From the NCBI GenBank assembly GCA_963749365.1, contig CAVVME010000002.1:1-64000 (forward strand): a stretch of DNA of 64,000 bases, in the 5' to 3' direction. The stretch is from WHSW01 sp963749365. GTDB lineage: Bacteria; Actinomycetota; Thermoleophilia; Solirubrobacterales; 70-9. Shown here piece by piece: positions 24,885-34,041 of the stretch (positions within the stretch are counted from its first letter, which is position 1; each line of letters begins with the position of its first letter). A program made the position numbers and the translations under genes. The notes beneath the pieces were generated by a model. That model saw only the letters and a program-made list of their open reading frames with translations, made no database searches and had not been told where the DNA came from.

Positions 24885-25658
24885 CTATCCACCGCGGGGC
24901 GTCCAGCGAAAGTAGCGCAGCGCGAGCGCGAAGCCCAGCGCGCCCCAGGCGGCGACGATCCCGAGGCTGCCCCAGTCGAAACCGGCGCCGACGGTGGTCG
25001 GATCGAAGGCGGAGAAGAACGCCTCGAAGAAGTGGCGGATCGGGAACAGATCCGCGAACGCCAGCACGCCGTCGGGGATCTCGGTCTCGGGAATGAACAC
25101 GCCGGAGAGGAAGTACAGCGGCAGCACGGCCACGTTGGCGATCGGGGCCGCCGCATCCTCGGAGGGGATCGCCGCGGTCAGCGCCACCCCGAGGCAGCAG
25201 AAGGAGGCCGCACCCACCGCCAGCGTCACCAGCACGGCCGGCAGCCGCTCCCACGGCACCTCGACCCCGTAGACGAGCCGGCCGATCGCGGTCACCGCGA
25301 CCAGCAGCAGGACCGAGACCACGATCGAGTTGCCAACCCGGCCGGCGAAGAAGGCCCAGGTGGGCAGCGGCGTTCCGCGGCTGCGCTTCAGGATCCCGTT
25401 CTCGCGGTCCACGGTCAGGTTCACGGCGAGGCTCTGCAGGGTCGCCGAGACCACCCCCAGGGTGACGATCGCCGGCACGTAGTACGTGGTGGTCTTGATC
25501 CCTCCCAGCTCGTCGATCGTCTCGTTGCCGAAAATCGTCGCGAAGATGAGCAGGAAGATCAGCGGCAGCGCGACGGTGAAGAAGACCGAGGCCGGATTGC
25601 GCCAGAAGGTCCGCTGGTCAAAGCGAAACTGATGCAGCGCCAGCGCCGGCCCTGTCAT
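24885..25658 (-). CDS. ABC-2 type transporter permease
   Basis: 257 residues with about six hydrophobic segments (SVFFTVALPLIFLLIFATIFG; YYVPAIVTLGVVSATLQSLA; YFLSGVFIPETEIPDGVLAF). The pattern and the motif LYFLSGVFIP are typical of DrrB/NodJ-like exporters. The start codon overlaps the stop of the upstream ATPase gene as ATGA, so the two form one export system for an unknown lipid, drug or polysaccharide. Confidence 0.9.
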   Translation of the reverse strand: MTGPALALHQFRFDQRTFWRNPASVFFTVALPLIFLLIFATIFGNETIDELGGIKTTTYYVPAIVTLGVVSATLQSLAVNLTVDRENGILKRSRGTPLPTWAFFAGRVGNSIVVSVLLLVAVTAIGRLVYGVEVPWERLPAVLVTLAVGAASFCCLGVALTAAIPSEDAAAPIANVAVLPLYFLSGVFIPETEIPDGVLAFADLFPIRHFFEAFFSAFDPTTVGAGFDWGSLGIVAAWGALGFALALRYFRWTPRGG

Positions 25659-26554
25659 CGCCCGTCCTCGGTGATCTCGAGGTAGATGTCCTCGAGGCTC
25701 GGGGCGCCAACCTCGAGTCCGACCAGCTCGAGCTCACGCTCCAGCGCCCAGCCGGTGAGCTCGTGCAGCGCCCGCTCGGGCTCGCTCGTCCGCAGCATCG
25801 CAAAGCTGCCGTCGAGCTCAATCCCGGTCACCGGCACGGCGGCGGGCTCGATCCCGCCCGGCAGCCGGAAGCGGATCTCGCTCGCCGCCGCGCCGCGGCC
25901 GATCCGATCGGGGGGGCCCTCGGCGACGATCCGGCCGCCAACAATGATCGCGACCCGGTCGGCGAGGCGCTGCGCCTCGTCCATGTAGTGCGTGGTCAAA
26001 AAGACCGTCTTGCCGAGGTCGCGCAGGCTCTCGATCAGATCCCAGGCATGGCGGCGGGCGGACGGGTCGAAGCCGGTGGTCGGCTCGTCGAGGAAGAGCA
26101 GCTCCGGATCGCCGACCAAGGCGACGGCAACGTCGAGCCGGCGGAGCTGGCCGCCGGAGAGCAGGGCGGCGCGCGAGTCCGCCTTTTCGGTCAGCCCGAC
26201 GCGCTCGATCGTCTCCGGCACCTGTCGCGGGGACGGGTAGTAGCCGGCGTAGAGCTCGAGCGTCTCCCGCACCGAGAGCTCGGGCCGCATGCGGCATTGC
26301 TGGAGCACGATCCCGAGCCGCTCGCGCCAGGCGCGGGTAGGGTGCGCCGGGTCCTCGCCGAGCACCCGGATCTCCCCCGCGCTGCGCCGGCGATAGCCCT
26401 CGAGGACCTCCGTAGTCGTCGTCTTCCCGGCCCCGTTCGGACCGAGGAATGCGAACACCTCGCCGCGCTCGACCTCGAGGTCGATCCCGCGCACCGCCTC
26501 GAACTCGTCGTAGGACTTGCGCAGGCCCGAGACAGCGATCACCGGGTCGCTCAC
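25655..26554 (-). CDS. ABC transporter ATP-binding protein, DrrA-like
   Basis: 299 residues. Walker A is FLGPNGAGKTTTTEVL, the signature is LLSGGQLRRLDVAVAL, Walker B is ELLFLDEPTTGFD, and the H-loop is LTTHYMDEAQ. The C-terminal extension is as in DrrA/CcmA-type exporters. It powers the permease encoded at 24885-25658. The pair lies between rapZ and gap, where many actinobacteria have yvcK and whiA. Confidence 0.95.
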   Translation of the reverse strand: MSDPVIAVSGLRKSYDEFEAVRGIDLEVERGEVFAFLGPNGAGKTTTTEVLEGYRRRSAGEIRVLGEDPAHPTRAWRERLGIVLQQCRMRPELSVRETLELYAGYYPSPRQVPETIERVGLTEKADSRAALLSGGQLRRLDVAVALVGDPELLFLDEPTTGFDPSARRHAWDLIESLRDLGKTVFLTTHYMDEAQRLADRVAIIVGGRIVAEGPPDRIGRGAAASEIRFRLPGGIEPAAVPVTGIELDGSFAMLRTSEPERALHELTGWALERELELVGLEVGAPSLEDIYLEITEDGR

Positions 26555-26596
26555 GGCGGCGATTCTAGGGTGGCGCCAAGGGGCGTGGCGGTGGAG

Positions 26597-27493
26597 TCAG
26601 CCGAGCTCGACATCGCGGTGCACGACCCGCAGCGCGATGTCCTCGCGCCCGGCGAGATGCCGGGCGACGCGGTCGGCGACCGTAACCGAGCGGTGGCGCC
26701 CGCCCGTGCACCCGATCGCAATCGTCAGGTGCGTCTTGCCCTCGGCGACGTAGGCGGGGAGCAGGAAGTCGAGCAACGACAGGAGGCGCTCGTAGTACTC
26801 GCCCGCCAGCTCGCCGGCCTCGACGTGCTCGACCACGGCCGGATCTCGGCCGGTCAGCGGGCGCAGGTCCTCGCGGTAGTGCGGGTTGGGCAGGAATCGC
26901 ACGTCGAAGATCAGGTCGGCGTCGTGCGGGGGGCCGGACTTGAAGCCGAAGGTGAGGATCGTCAGCGCGAGCCTTCCGTGCGAGCGCGAGCCGAGCAGGT
27001 CGGTGGCGATCCTGCGCCGCAGCATCGAGCCGCTCAGGCCCGAGCTGTCGATGACCACGTCGGCGCGCTCGCGCAGGGGGCCGAGGATCGCGCGCTCCGC
27101 CCGGATCCCGTCCGGAACGCGGCCGTCGGGCGCCAGGGGGTGGCGCCGGCGGGTCTCCTTGAACCGGTTGACCAGCGTCTCCTCGTCGGCCTCGAGGAAG
27201 AGCACGGTCGGTTCCAGGCCGCCCGCCTCCAGCTCCCCGAGGACCGCGATCAGGTCGGCGAAGTAGTCGCCGCCGCGAACGTCGGTGACCACGGCTGCGC
27301 GCCGGACCCCGCTTCCCTGGTGGCGGAAGAGCTCACCGAGCGACGCGATCATCCGCGGCGGCAGGTTGTCGACGCAGAAGTACCCGGAGTCCTCGAAGGC
27401 GGCGATCGCCTCCGACTTGCCCGCCCCCGAGTAGCCGGTGATCACGAACAGGTCGACCTGCTTGCCGAACAGGCTCTCGACGCCGGCGGTCAC
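26597..27493 (-). CDS. rapZ: RapZ/YvcJ-family nucleotide-binding protein
   Basis: 298 residues. Walker A is FVITGYSGAGKSEAIAAFED, followed by GYFCVDNLPPRMI. The C-terminal domain has the family signature TIAIGCTGGRHRSV. The family binds GTP/ATP; in enterobacteria it controls glmZ RNA turnover and UDP-GlcNAc synthesis, while in Gram-positives the role is less clear. It starts 6 nt after the uvrC stop, as in many actinobacteria. Confidence 0.95.
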   Translation of the reverse strand: MTAGVESLFGKQVDLFVITGYSGAGKSEAIAAFEDSGYFCVDNLPPRMIASLGELFRHQGSGVRRAAVVTDVRGGDYFADLIAVLGELEAGGLEPTVLFLEADEETLVNRFKETRRRHPLAPDGRVPDGIRAERAILGPLRERADVVIDSSGLSGSMLRRRIATDLLGSRSHGRLALTILTFGFKSGPPHDADLIFDVRFLPNPHYREDLRPLTGRDPAVVEHVEAGELAGEYYERLLSLLDFLLPAYVAEGKTHLTIAIGCTGGRHRSVTVADRVARHLAGREDIALRVVHRDVELG

Positions 27494-27499
27494 TTCGTC

Positions 27500-29416
27500 C
27501 TAGCCCGCCCGGTTGAGCTGGCGGTGGATCTCGCGGGCGAGCTTGCCCGGGATGCCCGGCACCGCCTCGAGCTCCTCGCGGCTGGCGGCGACGAGCCGGT
27601 CCGGCGAGCCGAAGTGCTCGAGCAGCGCCCGCTTTCGCACCGGGCCGACGCCGCGCAGCTCGTCGAGCAGCGAGGCGGTCATCGCCTTGCCGCGGCGCTT
27701 GCGGTGATGCTCGATCGCGAACCGGTGCGCCTCGTCACGGACCCGCTGCAGCAGGCGCCGTGCCTCCGAGTCGCCGCCGAGCTGCAGCGGCTCGGCAACG
27801 CCCGGGAGGAAGACCTGCTCGAGGCGCTTCGCGAGCCCGATCACCGCCGTCCCCCGGTCGACCAGCGGCCCCAGGGATCGCAAGCCCGCGGAGAGCTGTC
27901 CCCTGCCTCCGTCGATCACGATCAGGTCCGGGACCGCGGCGAAGCTGTGGTCGCGATCGGGATCGTGTGGAGAGCGGTCGGCCTGCTCGAGCAGCTGCGA
28001 GACCCGGCGCGTCAGCACCTCCTCGATCGCCGCATAATCATTCGGCCCCGTGCGCAGATCCCCGGAACCCGCCGGCCCCGGACGCGAAGCGGAGGAGCCG
28101 GCGGCGGAGATTCCGCGGACGCGAAAGCGCCGGTAGTCGGCCTTTCGGGGCGCGCCTCCCTCGAAGACGACCATCGAGGCGACCGTGTGCTCGCCGCCGA
28201 GGTTGGAGACGTCGAAGCCCTCGATCCGGACCGGGAGCTGCTCGAGGCCGAGCGTGTCCTGAAGCGACGAGAGCGCATCGACGCGCTGGCTGCGTCGTCG
28301 CTCCTGGCGCAGTCGGTCCTGGGCGAGGGCCAGCGACGCGTTGCGGGCGGCGAGCTCGCGCAGGCGACGCTTCGAGCCGCGTTCGGCGACCCGCACCTCG
28401 ACCGGGCCTCCGCGCCGTACCGAGAGCGCCTCGGCGACGATCGCGGCACGCTCGGCGAGCGCCGGCCCGACGACGACGAGGCGTGGCACCGCCGGCACCG
28501 CCGAGTAGTACTGGGCGAGGAACTCCTCGGTCACCTCCTCCTCGCCGCGCTCGGCCTCGTTGGCCAAGTAGAAGCCGTGTCGCTCGGCGAGCACCCCATC
28601 GCGGACCTGGAACACCTGCGCGTTCGCCTCGGGACCTTCGACCGCCACCGCAACCAGGTCGGCGCTCTCGAGCGAGTCCGAAGCGACACTGCGGCGCTCC
28701 ATCAGCGAGCGCACCGCCTCGAGCCGGTCGCGGAGGACCGCGGCGCGTTCGAACTCCTCCGCGTCGGCGGCCTCGCCCATCTTGCGCTCGAGGTCGCGCT
28801 CGACGTCGCGGTAGCGCCCGGAGAGGAAGTCGACGATCGCGTCGATCCCGCGCCGGTACTCCTCCCGGTCGACATAGCCGACGCACGGGGCGGCGCAGCG
28901 CTTGATGTAGTAGTCGAGGCAGGGCACGCCCGAGCGCCGACCGGGCTCGCTCCCCTCGCAGGTCCGGTACTGGAACAGGCGGCCGAGCAGGTCGAGCGTC
29001 TCGCGCACGCGCTTCGCCGACGAGTAGGGCCCGAAGTAGATCCGCGCCGAACGGTGGCGCTCGCGAGTGAAGTAGACGCGGGGGAACTCCTCGTCGAGGC
29101 TGATCCCGATGTACGGGTAGGACTTGTCGTCGCGCAGGCGGATGTTGAACCTGGGCCGGTGGCGCTTGATGAACTGCTGCTCGGCGAGCAGCGCCTCGGC
29201 CTCGGTTTCGGTGACCAGGAAATCGATCGATGTGATCCGGCCGACCATCTCGCCGCTGGAGCGGCCGGAGAAGTGACCGGCAACGCGCTTGCGGATCGAG
29301 GTCGCCTTGCCGACGTAGAGGACCGTCCCCCTGCGGTCCTTGAACAGGTAAACGCCCGGCTGATCGGGCAGCTCGCGTCGCTGGCGCTCGACGCTCGGAG
29401 GCGGGTTCTCGCTCAC
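27500..29416 (-). CDS. uvrC: Excinuclease ABC subunit C
   Basis: GTG 29416 (SENPPPSVERQRRELPDQPG) is chosen; the 100-residue open extension upstream is antisense to the enoyl-CoA hydratase gene. Domains: GIY-YIG nuclease (PGVYLFKDRRGTVLYVGKA, about 20-95), a cysteine-containing loop (CLDYYIKRCAAPCVGYV), a UVR motif (DAEEFERAAVLRDRL), an RNase H-like nuclease (FDVSNLGGEHTVASMVVF, LIVIDGGRGQLS), and a C-terminal helix-hairpin-helix (LRGVGPVRKRALLEHFG). It makes both incisions in nucleotide excision repair. About 638 residues, normal length. Confidence 0.97.
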   Translation of the reverse strand: MSENPPPSVERQRRELPDQPGVYLFKDRRGTVLYVGKATSIRKRVAGHFSGRSSGEMVGRITSIDFLVTETEAEALLAEQQFIKRHRPRFNIRLRDDKSYPYIGISLDEEFPRVYFTRERHRSARIYFGPYSSAKRVRETLDLLGRLFQYRTCEGSEPGRRSGVPCLDYYIKRCAAPCVGYVDREEYRRGIDAIVDFLSGRYRDVERDLERKMGEAADAEEFERAAVLRDRLEAVRSLMERRSVASDSLESADLVAVAVEGPEANAQVFQVRDGVLAERHGFYLANEAERGEEEVTEEFLAQYYSAVPAVPRLVVVGPALAERAAIVAEALSVRRGGPVEVRVAERGSKRRLRELAARNASLALAQDRLRQERRRSQRVDALSSLQDTLGLEQLPVRIEGFDVSNLGGEHTVASMVVFEGGAPRKADYRRFRVRGISAAGSSASRPGPAGSGDLRTGPNDYAAIEEVLTRRVSQLLEQADRSPHDPDRDHSFAAVPDLIVIDGGRGQLSAGLRSLGPLVDRGTAVIGLAKRLEQVFLPGVAEPLQLGGDSEARRLLQRVRDEAHRFAIEHHRKRRGKAMTASLLDELRGVGPVRKRALLEHFGSPDRLVAASREELEAVPGIPGKLAREIHRQLNRAG

Positions 29417-29477
29417 CCGGCACAGGTTAGGGTTCGCCTCCGCCGTCGAACCGACCCTCGAGGAGGCCCTTCCCGCA

Positions 29478-30308
29478 ATGAGCGCCGCGACCATCCAGTC
29501 CGCTCCCGAGCTGGCCACGCTCTCGATCGAGGTCGAGGGCGAGATCGGCACCCTGACCTTGAACCGACCCGACGCGCTCAACGCGATGAGCCCCGAGATG
29601 ATCGGCGAGCTGACGATCGCATCGGCCTGGCTCGCCGACCGGGCGCCGCTGCGCGGACTGATCGTCACCGGCGCCGGCGACCGCGCCTTCTCGGCGGGCG
29701 GCGACGTGAACTGGTTCAAGGGCGGGGTCGAGGACCCCGAGGTCGACCTGCCGGCCGACGTCCGCCGCGGGGCGGAGGTCCTGCATCAGGCGATCGTCGA
29801 CTTTCGCCGCATTCCGTACCCGGTGATCGGGGCGATCAACGGGGTAGCGGCCGGCGCCGGCTTCTCGCTGGCGCTGATGTGCGATCTGCGAATCGCCTCC
29901 GCGACCGCGTCGTTCGTGGTCGCATACGGACGGATCGGCGCCTCCCCCGACGGCGGCATGAGCTACTTCCTGCCCCGCGTGGTCGGGCCGGCGAAGGCGC
30001 TCGAGCTGATGCTCACAGACCCGTTGCTCTCCGCCCCCGAGGCACTCGAGCTGGGCCTCGTCTCCGAGATCGTGGAGCCCGGCGAGCTGATCGCGACCGC
30101 CCGCGCCAAGGCAGGCGAGCTGGCGGCGAAGGCACCCCATTACGTGCGGATGGCGAAGCTGCTGGTCGGCCAGAGCCTCGACAACTCACTCACCGAGCAA
30201 CTCCAGGTCGAGCGCCACGGAATCGCCGACTCGATGGGCACCGCGGACCTGCGCGAGGGGCTGGCGTCCTTCTTCGAGGGCCGCGAGGCCCGGTTCGGCG
30301 GTAGTTAA
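29478..30308 (+). CDS. Enoyl-CoA hydratase/isomerase family protein
   Basis: 276 residues of crotonase fold. Oxyanion-hole segments are AFSAGGDVNWFKGG and AINGVAAGAGFSLALMCDLRIA. SPDGGMSYFLPRVVG is the second conserved block. GAGGAGG precedes the ATG. It is divergent from uvrC with only 61 bp between starts. The likely role is fatty-acid or aromatic-acid beta-oxidation, as in PaaG-type isomerases. The residue at the first hydratase glutamate position appears not to be Glu, so an isomerase or other acyl-CoA reaction is more likely than hydration. Confidence 0.88.
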   Translation: MSAATIQSAPELATLSIEVEGEIGTLTLNRPDALNAMSPEMIGELTIASAWLADRAPLRGLIVTGAGDRAFSAGGDVNWFKGGVEDPEVDLPADVRRGAEVLHQAIVDFRRIPYPVIGAINGVAAGAGFSLALMCDLRIASATASFVVAYGRIGASPDGGMSYFLPRVVGPAKALELMLTDPLLSAPEALELGLVSEIVEPGELIATARAKAGELAAKAPHYVRMAKLLVGQSLDNSLTEQLQVERHGIADSMGTADLREGLASFFEGREARFGGS

Positions 30309-30350
30309 CTCATCTAGACTGCGGCCACCCCGATCTCAAGGAGGACGCCG

Positions 30351-30761
30351 ATGAAGAAGCTCGCATTGCTGCTCTCGCTGCTGGCGCTCGGCGCGCTCGG
30401 GCTCGCCGCCTGCGGAGACGACGACGAGGAGACCACTGCGGCGGCCGAAAGCGAGACCACGGTCGAGGCCGAGGGGGAGGCGGTCGCGCTGGAGGCGGAT
30501 CCCGACGGCGGGCTCGCCTACGTCCAGGACAGCCTCGACGCCCCCGCCGGCGCGGTCACGATCGAGTTCGACAACCCGTCCTCGACCGGCCACGACGTCG
30601 TCGTCGAGGATGGCGACGGCAACGAGGTCACCCGGACCGATGTGATCAGCGACGACACGGCGACCGCGGCGGGCGAGTTCGAGGCCGGCGACTACACCTA
30701 CTACTGCTCGGTCTCCGGCCACCGCGAGGCCGGAATGGAGGGAACGCTGACGGTCAAATGA
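30351..30761 (+). CDS. Cupredoxin-domain lipoprotein
   Basis: 136 residues. A signal peptide with lipobox GLAAC puts the lipidated cysteine at 21, followed by an acidic linker rich in Asp, Glu and Thr. The C-terminal half is a blue-copper fold with ligands His81 (STGHDVVV), Cys119, His124 and Met129 (YYCSVSGHREAGM). It is probably a membrane-anchored copper electron carrier or copper-binding protein outside the cytoplasm. ATG 30351 has AAGGAGG upstream. Confidence 0.85.
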   Translation: MKKLALLLSLLALGALGLAACGDDDEETTAAAESETTVEAEGEAVALEADPDGGLAYVQDSLDAPAGAVTIEFDNPSSTGHDVVVEDGDGNEVTRTDVISDDTATAAGEFEAGDYTYYCSVSGHREAGMEGTLTVK

Positions 30762-30796
30762 GGCCGCGCCCCGCCCGGGACGCCGTCGAGCGATCG

Positions 30797-31264
30797 TCAG
30801 GCGGCCAGGGCGCGACCGACCGACTCGGCGACGCAGACGGGCTTCTCGCCACCCTCGCGCTCGAGGGTGAACTTGGTCACGACGTGGTACCAGCCGTCGC
30901 CGAGCTCGTCGACGGACTGCACCTCGGCAGTCGCACGGACCCGCGCGCCGGCCGGGACCGGAGCCGGGAAGCGGACCTTGTTCCAGCCGTAGTTGATCCC
31001 CATCGCAACGCCCTCCTGGCGGATCAGCTGGGTCCGGAACCCGTCGATCAGCGAGAGAGTCAGGTTGCCGTGCGCGACCGTGGTCCCGAACGGGCTCTCA
31101 CGCTCGGCGCGCTCCCGGTCGACGTGGATCCACTGCTGATCGCGCGAGACCTCGGCGAACTTGTCGATGTCGGCCTGGGAGACCTCGAGCCACTCGCTCG
31201 GGCCGATCGGCTTGCCGATCAGCTCGCGCAGCTCATCGATCCCGGAGACGGTCGTCGCAGCCAT
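30797..31264 (-). CDS. MaoC-like (R)-specific enoyl-CoA hydratase
   Basis: 155-residue hot-dog fold. The hydratase-2 motif is DQQWIHVDRERAERESPFGTTVAHGNLTLSL, with the catalytic Asp-His pair and the following glycine-rich segment. It hydrates trans-2-enoyl-CoA or acts in related acyl-CoA pathways. It is convergent with the cupredoxin gene and close to the crotonase gene, both consistent with acyl-CoA metabolism. Confidence 0.9.
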   Translation of the reverse strand: MAATTVSGIDELRELIGKPIGPSEWLEVSQADIDKFAEVSRDQQWIHVDRERAERESPFGTTVAHGNLTLSLIDGFRTQLIRQEGVAMGINYGWNKVRFPAPVPAGARVRATAEVQSVDELGDGWYHVVTKFTLEREGGEKPVCVAESVGRALAA

Positions 31265-31313
31265 GCGGCCAGGGTATTCGCTCGCCGACGCCGCCGGCTG
31301 CCCCCGCCGCCGA

Positions 31314-33263
31314 TCAGTCGACCAGCCGCACCTCGAGCACGGGCACGGCGGCGATCGCGCCCGCGCCGCCCATCAGGGCGAGGATGCGGGCGACGTAGGC
31401 CTGGGTCTCGGGGTAGGAGGGCACGCAGTCGCAGGCCTCGACCGGGGCCGGGCCGGCGTTGTAGGCGGCGAGCGCGAGCGGGACCGAGCCGAACTGCGCA
31501 AGCAGGTCTGACATCAGGTGCCCCTGGGCGTCGATCGAGGCGTCCGGATCGAACGGATCCGCGAGCCCGTAGGCCTGTGCGGTGGCGGGCATGAACTGGG
31601 CGATCCCCTGCGCCCCCGCGGGCGAGACCGCGAACGGGTTGAAGTTCGACTCCGCCATCAGCTGTGCGGCGAGCAGGGCGGCGGGGACGTTCCAGCGCGA
31701 CGAGGCGCGGATCAGCGACTCGCGAAACCGGGCCGGGACGAAGGCCGGCAGCGGCGCGGCGCTCGCCGGGCCGTCCCCGCCGACCGCCGAGCCCTGCGAT
31801 CCGACCAGATCGCCCGCCGCCGAGCACGGAGCCGGTCCGGCGACGAAGCCGTAGTGCCAGGGCTCCCAGGAGTAGCGGCGGGCGAATCCGAACCGCGGGG
31901 CGTGGGTCGCCAGCCAGCCGTAGGCCGAGGGTGGACCGAGGTCGAGCTCGGTCGCGCAGCGGTGCAGCGAGGTTCCGGGCGGCGCCACCCAGCGCGGATC
32001 GGGGTTGGCGGCAAAGAGCGCCGCCTGCTCGGCGTCGGAGCGAAATCCCGAGTTGACGACCAGGGTGATCCCGGCGACCGCCGCCGCGTCGTCGGCCATG
32101 CGGTCGAACGCTCCGGCGACGTCGGGCCGCATCGGCTCGCCGGCCCGGTACTCGAGCCGCCCCGAATAGCCGCCCCCGCTGGCGATCTCGGGGGCGCTCG
32201 CCGGCGCCGTCGTCCCCGCCGGGAACGCGGCCTGCGCCTCCGCGCGAGCGGCGACCGGGAGCGCCGGCAGCGCGGCAAGATCGAGCGAGGCGGTGACCTC
32301 CGCTCGCGCCCGCAGAGGGGCAAAGGAGTCGGCATCGGGGAACTCGACCCGTAGGCGCGCGGGCGCAACCCCGTTCCGCCGCCCGGCCTCGACCGCCGCC
32401 GCCGCCGCGCGCTGCAGGTACTCGGGCTTCGACAGGTGCCGCGGGTTGGCCGAGCCGTCCGCGCGTAGAGGGGCGGCGAAGAGGCGGGCGAAATCGTCGC
32501 GCATCGAGCGGGCGGCGGAGAGCGCGACCAGATCCGCGGCGCGCTGGGTCCGCGACTTGCCGGTCACCGCGCCCCCGAAGGCGCCGAGCACCAGGGTGCA
32601 GGCCAGCAACGCCAGGATCCCGCCGACGGCCAGCGGCAGCGCCTGGCCGGAGTCGCGCGTCAGGCGCCGCAGCAGCCCGTCGGCAAGGCGGGTGGAGCGG
32701 ATCGCGGTCTCGCCACCGGGATCGATGCCCGAAAGCGCGCGCCGGCCCGCCACCCGGCCCGGCGCCCGGGACGCGATCCGGATCGGCAGCCCGGCATCCA
32801 GCGACTCGACCGTGGTCAGCGCAGCGAGCGCCCTCTGGGCGGGAAGCTCGGCCCGAATCAAGACCGCCGAGGGCGATGGCCGCTTCGCCTCGAGCGCCTC
32901 CCGCCACTGGGCGGGCGGGACGTGGACCACCGCCGCTCCGGCCTCGCCGGCGAACTCGAGCGCGGACCCGAGACGCTCGAGCCAGTCCGGTCCCTCGCCG
33001 AGCCCGAGCCAGGTCACATGGCCGCGGGCGGCGGCCTCGAGGTCCGCGTCGCGGAGCGCGCGCTCGAGCTCACGCGCGGCGGGCGAGGCGAGCATGGTCG
33101 GGCCCCGGGCGCGTCGGCTCCCGACCTCGACGAAGAGGACTGCCCGCGGAGCCGTCCCCTCGCGCCCGGGCCGCGAGGCGATCGCGACGGCGACCGCTGC
33201 CGCCGCCGCGAGCTCGCCACCGGCGCCCGGAAGCCCGCCCGCGAGGATCACGGGCGCGCTCAC
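31314..33263 (-). CDS. Four-module protein: N-terminal unknown domain, TadG-like anchor, VanY-type carboxypeptidase, lytic transglycosylase
   Basis: 649 residues. Residues 1-195 are an uncharacterised alpha/beta-looking region. Residues 203-245 (SGQALPLAVGGILALLACTL, then TQRAADLVALSAA) look like the membrane start of a TadE/TadG pilus-type protein. Residues 380-475 are an M15 D-Ala-D-Ala carboxypeptidase: SGFRSDAEQ, zinc ligands His434 and Asp441 in LHRCATELDLG, and Glu467/His470 in WEPWHYGF. Residues 510-625 are a lytic transglycosylase with Glu538 (MAESNFNPFAVSPAGAQGIAQF) and AYNAG. It would cut both peptide and glycan of the wall. It overlaps the preceding TadE-like gene by 4 nt. Confidence 0.85.
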   Translation of the reverse strand: MSAPVILAGGLPGAGGELAAAAAVAVAIASRPGREGTAPRAVLFVEVGSRRARGPTMLASPAARELERALRDADLEAAARGHVTWLGLGEGPDWLERLGSALEFAGEAGAAVVHVPPAQWREALEAKRPSPSAVLIRAELPAQRALAALTTVESLDAGLPIRIASRAPGRVAGRRALSGIDPGGETAIRSTRLADGLLRRLTRDSGQALPLAVGGILALLACTLVLGAFGGAVTGKSRTQRAADLVALSAARSMRDDFARLFAAPLRADGSANPRHLSKPEYLQRAAAAAVEAGRRNGVAPARLRVEFPDADSFAPLRARAEVTASLDLAALPALPVAARAEAQAAFPAGTTAPASAPEIASGGGYSGRLEYRAGEPMRPDVAGAFDRMADDAAAVAGITLVVNSGFRSDAEQAALFAANPDPRWVAPPGTSLHRCATELDLGPPSAYGWLATHAPRFGFARRYSWEPWHYGFVAGPAPCSAAGDLVGSQGSAVGGDGPASAAPLPAFVPARFRESLIRASSRWNVPAALLAAQLMAESNFNPFAVSPAGAQGIAQFMPATAQAYGLADPFDPDASIDAQGHLMSDLLAQFGSVPLALAAYNAGPAPVEACDCVPSYPETQAYVARILALMGGAGAIAAVPVLEVRLVD

Positions 33264-33598
33264 GCCGAAGCCGCCGGCGGGCGCACCCAGGCGCTCGAGC
33301 TGACCTCGAGCGCCCGACCGATCATCGGCACCGCGGCCGGCGGGCGCAGCCTAATCGTCAGTCGACCGCTATCGACGTCGATCTCGATCCGGTCGCGCGC
33401 CCAGCCCGGCAGTGCAGCGTCGACCGCCGGCTCCACCGGGAGCCCGGCGGCGCGCGCGGCGGCGCCCGCCTCGACCGCGCCGTCAGCCAGGGTCAGCGAG
33501 TAGCCCGCGGCGCCGAGCTGGAGGCAGATCGCGGCCGCGAGCAGGAGCGCCGGCAGCGCTCCGAGCAGCTCGACCGACGCCTGGCCGCGCTCATCCAT
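33260..33598 (-). CDS. TadE-like pseudopilin-type membrane protein
   Basis: 112 residues from ATG 33598 (MDERGQASVELLGALPALLL). GQASVELLGALP is the TadE signature with one N-terminal membrane helix; the rest is a small extracytoplasmic domain. The start overlaps the stop of the gene at 33591 by 8 nt. It is the second gene of a three-gene unit ending in the wall hydrolase fusion. The role is probably pilus- or wall-associated. Confidence 0.75.
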   Translation of the reverse strand: MDERGQASVELLGALPALLLAAAICLQLGAAGYSLTLADGAVEAGAAARAAGLPVEPAVDAALPGWARDRIEIDVDSGRLTIRLRPPAAVPMIGRALEVSSSAWVRPPAASA

Positions 33599-33941
33599 CG
33601 CTCGTCCCGCTCGGCTCCAGCGCCGCGGCTGCGGCGACGGGGATCGGGGGCGCTCCGGGCAGCACCGCTGGCGCCTCGAGCCGGACCTCGACCGGCCCCT
33701 CGACCGCGACCTCGGCGCCCCGCTCGAGCCAGGACGGCAGGGCGCTGCGCGCGGCGTCCTCGGCATCGCCACCGACATGCGCCGCACGGGCCCCGGCTCG
33801 CGCGGCGTCTCCCGCGGCCCAGAGCGCATAGCCGGCGACGCCCGCCTGGGCGAGCGCCAGGACGACGATCAGCAGTAGTGGCGTCACGGCGACCAGTTCG
33901 GCCGCGACCTGCCCGCCCTGATTGCCGCGCCTGATCGTCAT
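33591..33941 (-). CDS. TadE-like membrane protein
   Basis: About 116 residues from ATG 33941 (TIRRGNQGGQVAAELVAVTP), chosen because the TadE motif GQVAAELVAVTPLLLIVVL then sits at the very N-terminus; the frame extends 17 codons upstream. One membrane helix, then an Ala-rich exported domain. It heads the three-gene unit. None of the usual Tad machinery genes (ATPase TadA, TadB, TadC) is in the window. Confidence 0.7.
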   Translation of the reverse strand: MTIRRGNQGGQVAAELVAVTPLLLIVVLALAQAGVAGYALWAAGDAARAGARAAHVGGDAEDAARSALPSWLERGAEVAVEGPVEVRLEAPAVLPGAPPIPVAAAAALEPSGTSDG

Positions 33942-34041
33942 CGAGCAAGCGTCCCAGCGAGCGCGTAACCCGGGACGCGGGCTTCGGGTCAATCGGCGCG
34001 CGAAAAGGGATCGAGTGCGGCACGCCTTGGTACGGGGCGCG

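Noticed and set aside
25763..30304. A 1513-codon plus-strand open frame
   Set aside because: It is antisense to the ABC transporter, rapZ and uvrC genes and then shifts into the crotonase region in another frame. It has no domain signature and is rich in Arg, Asp and Gly from GC-rich reverse translation.
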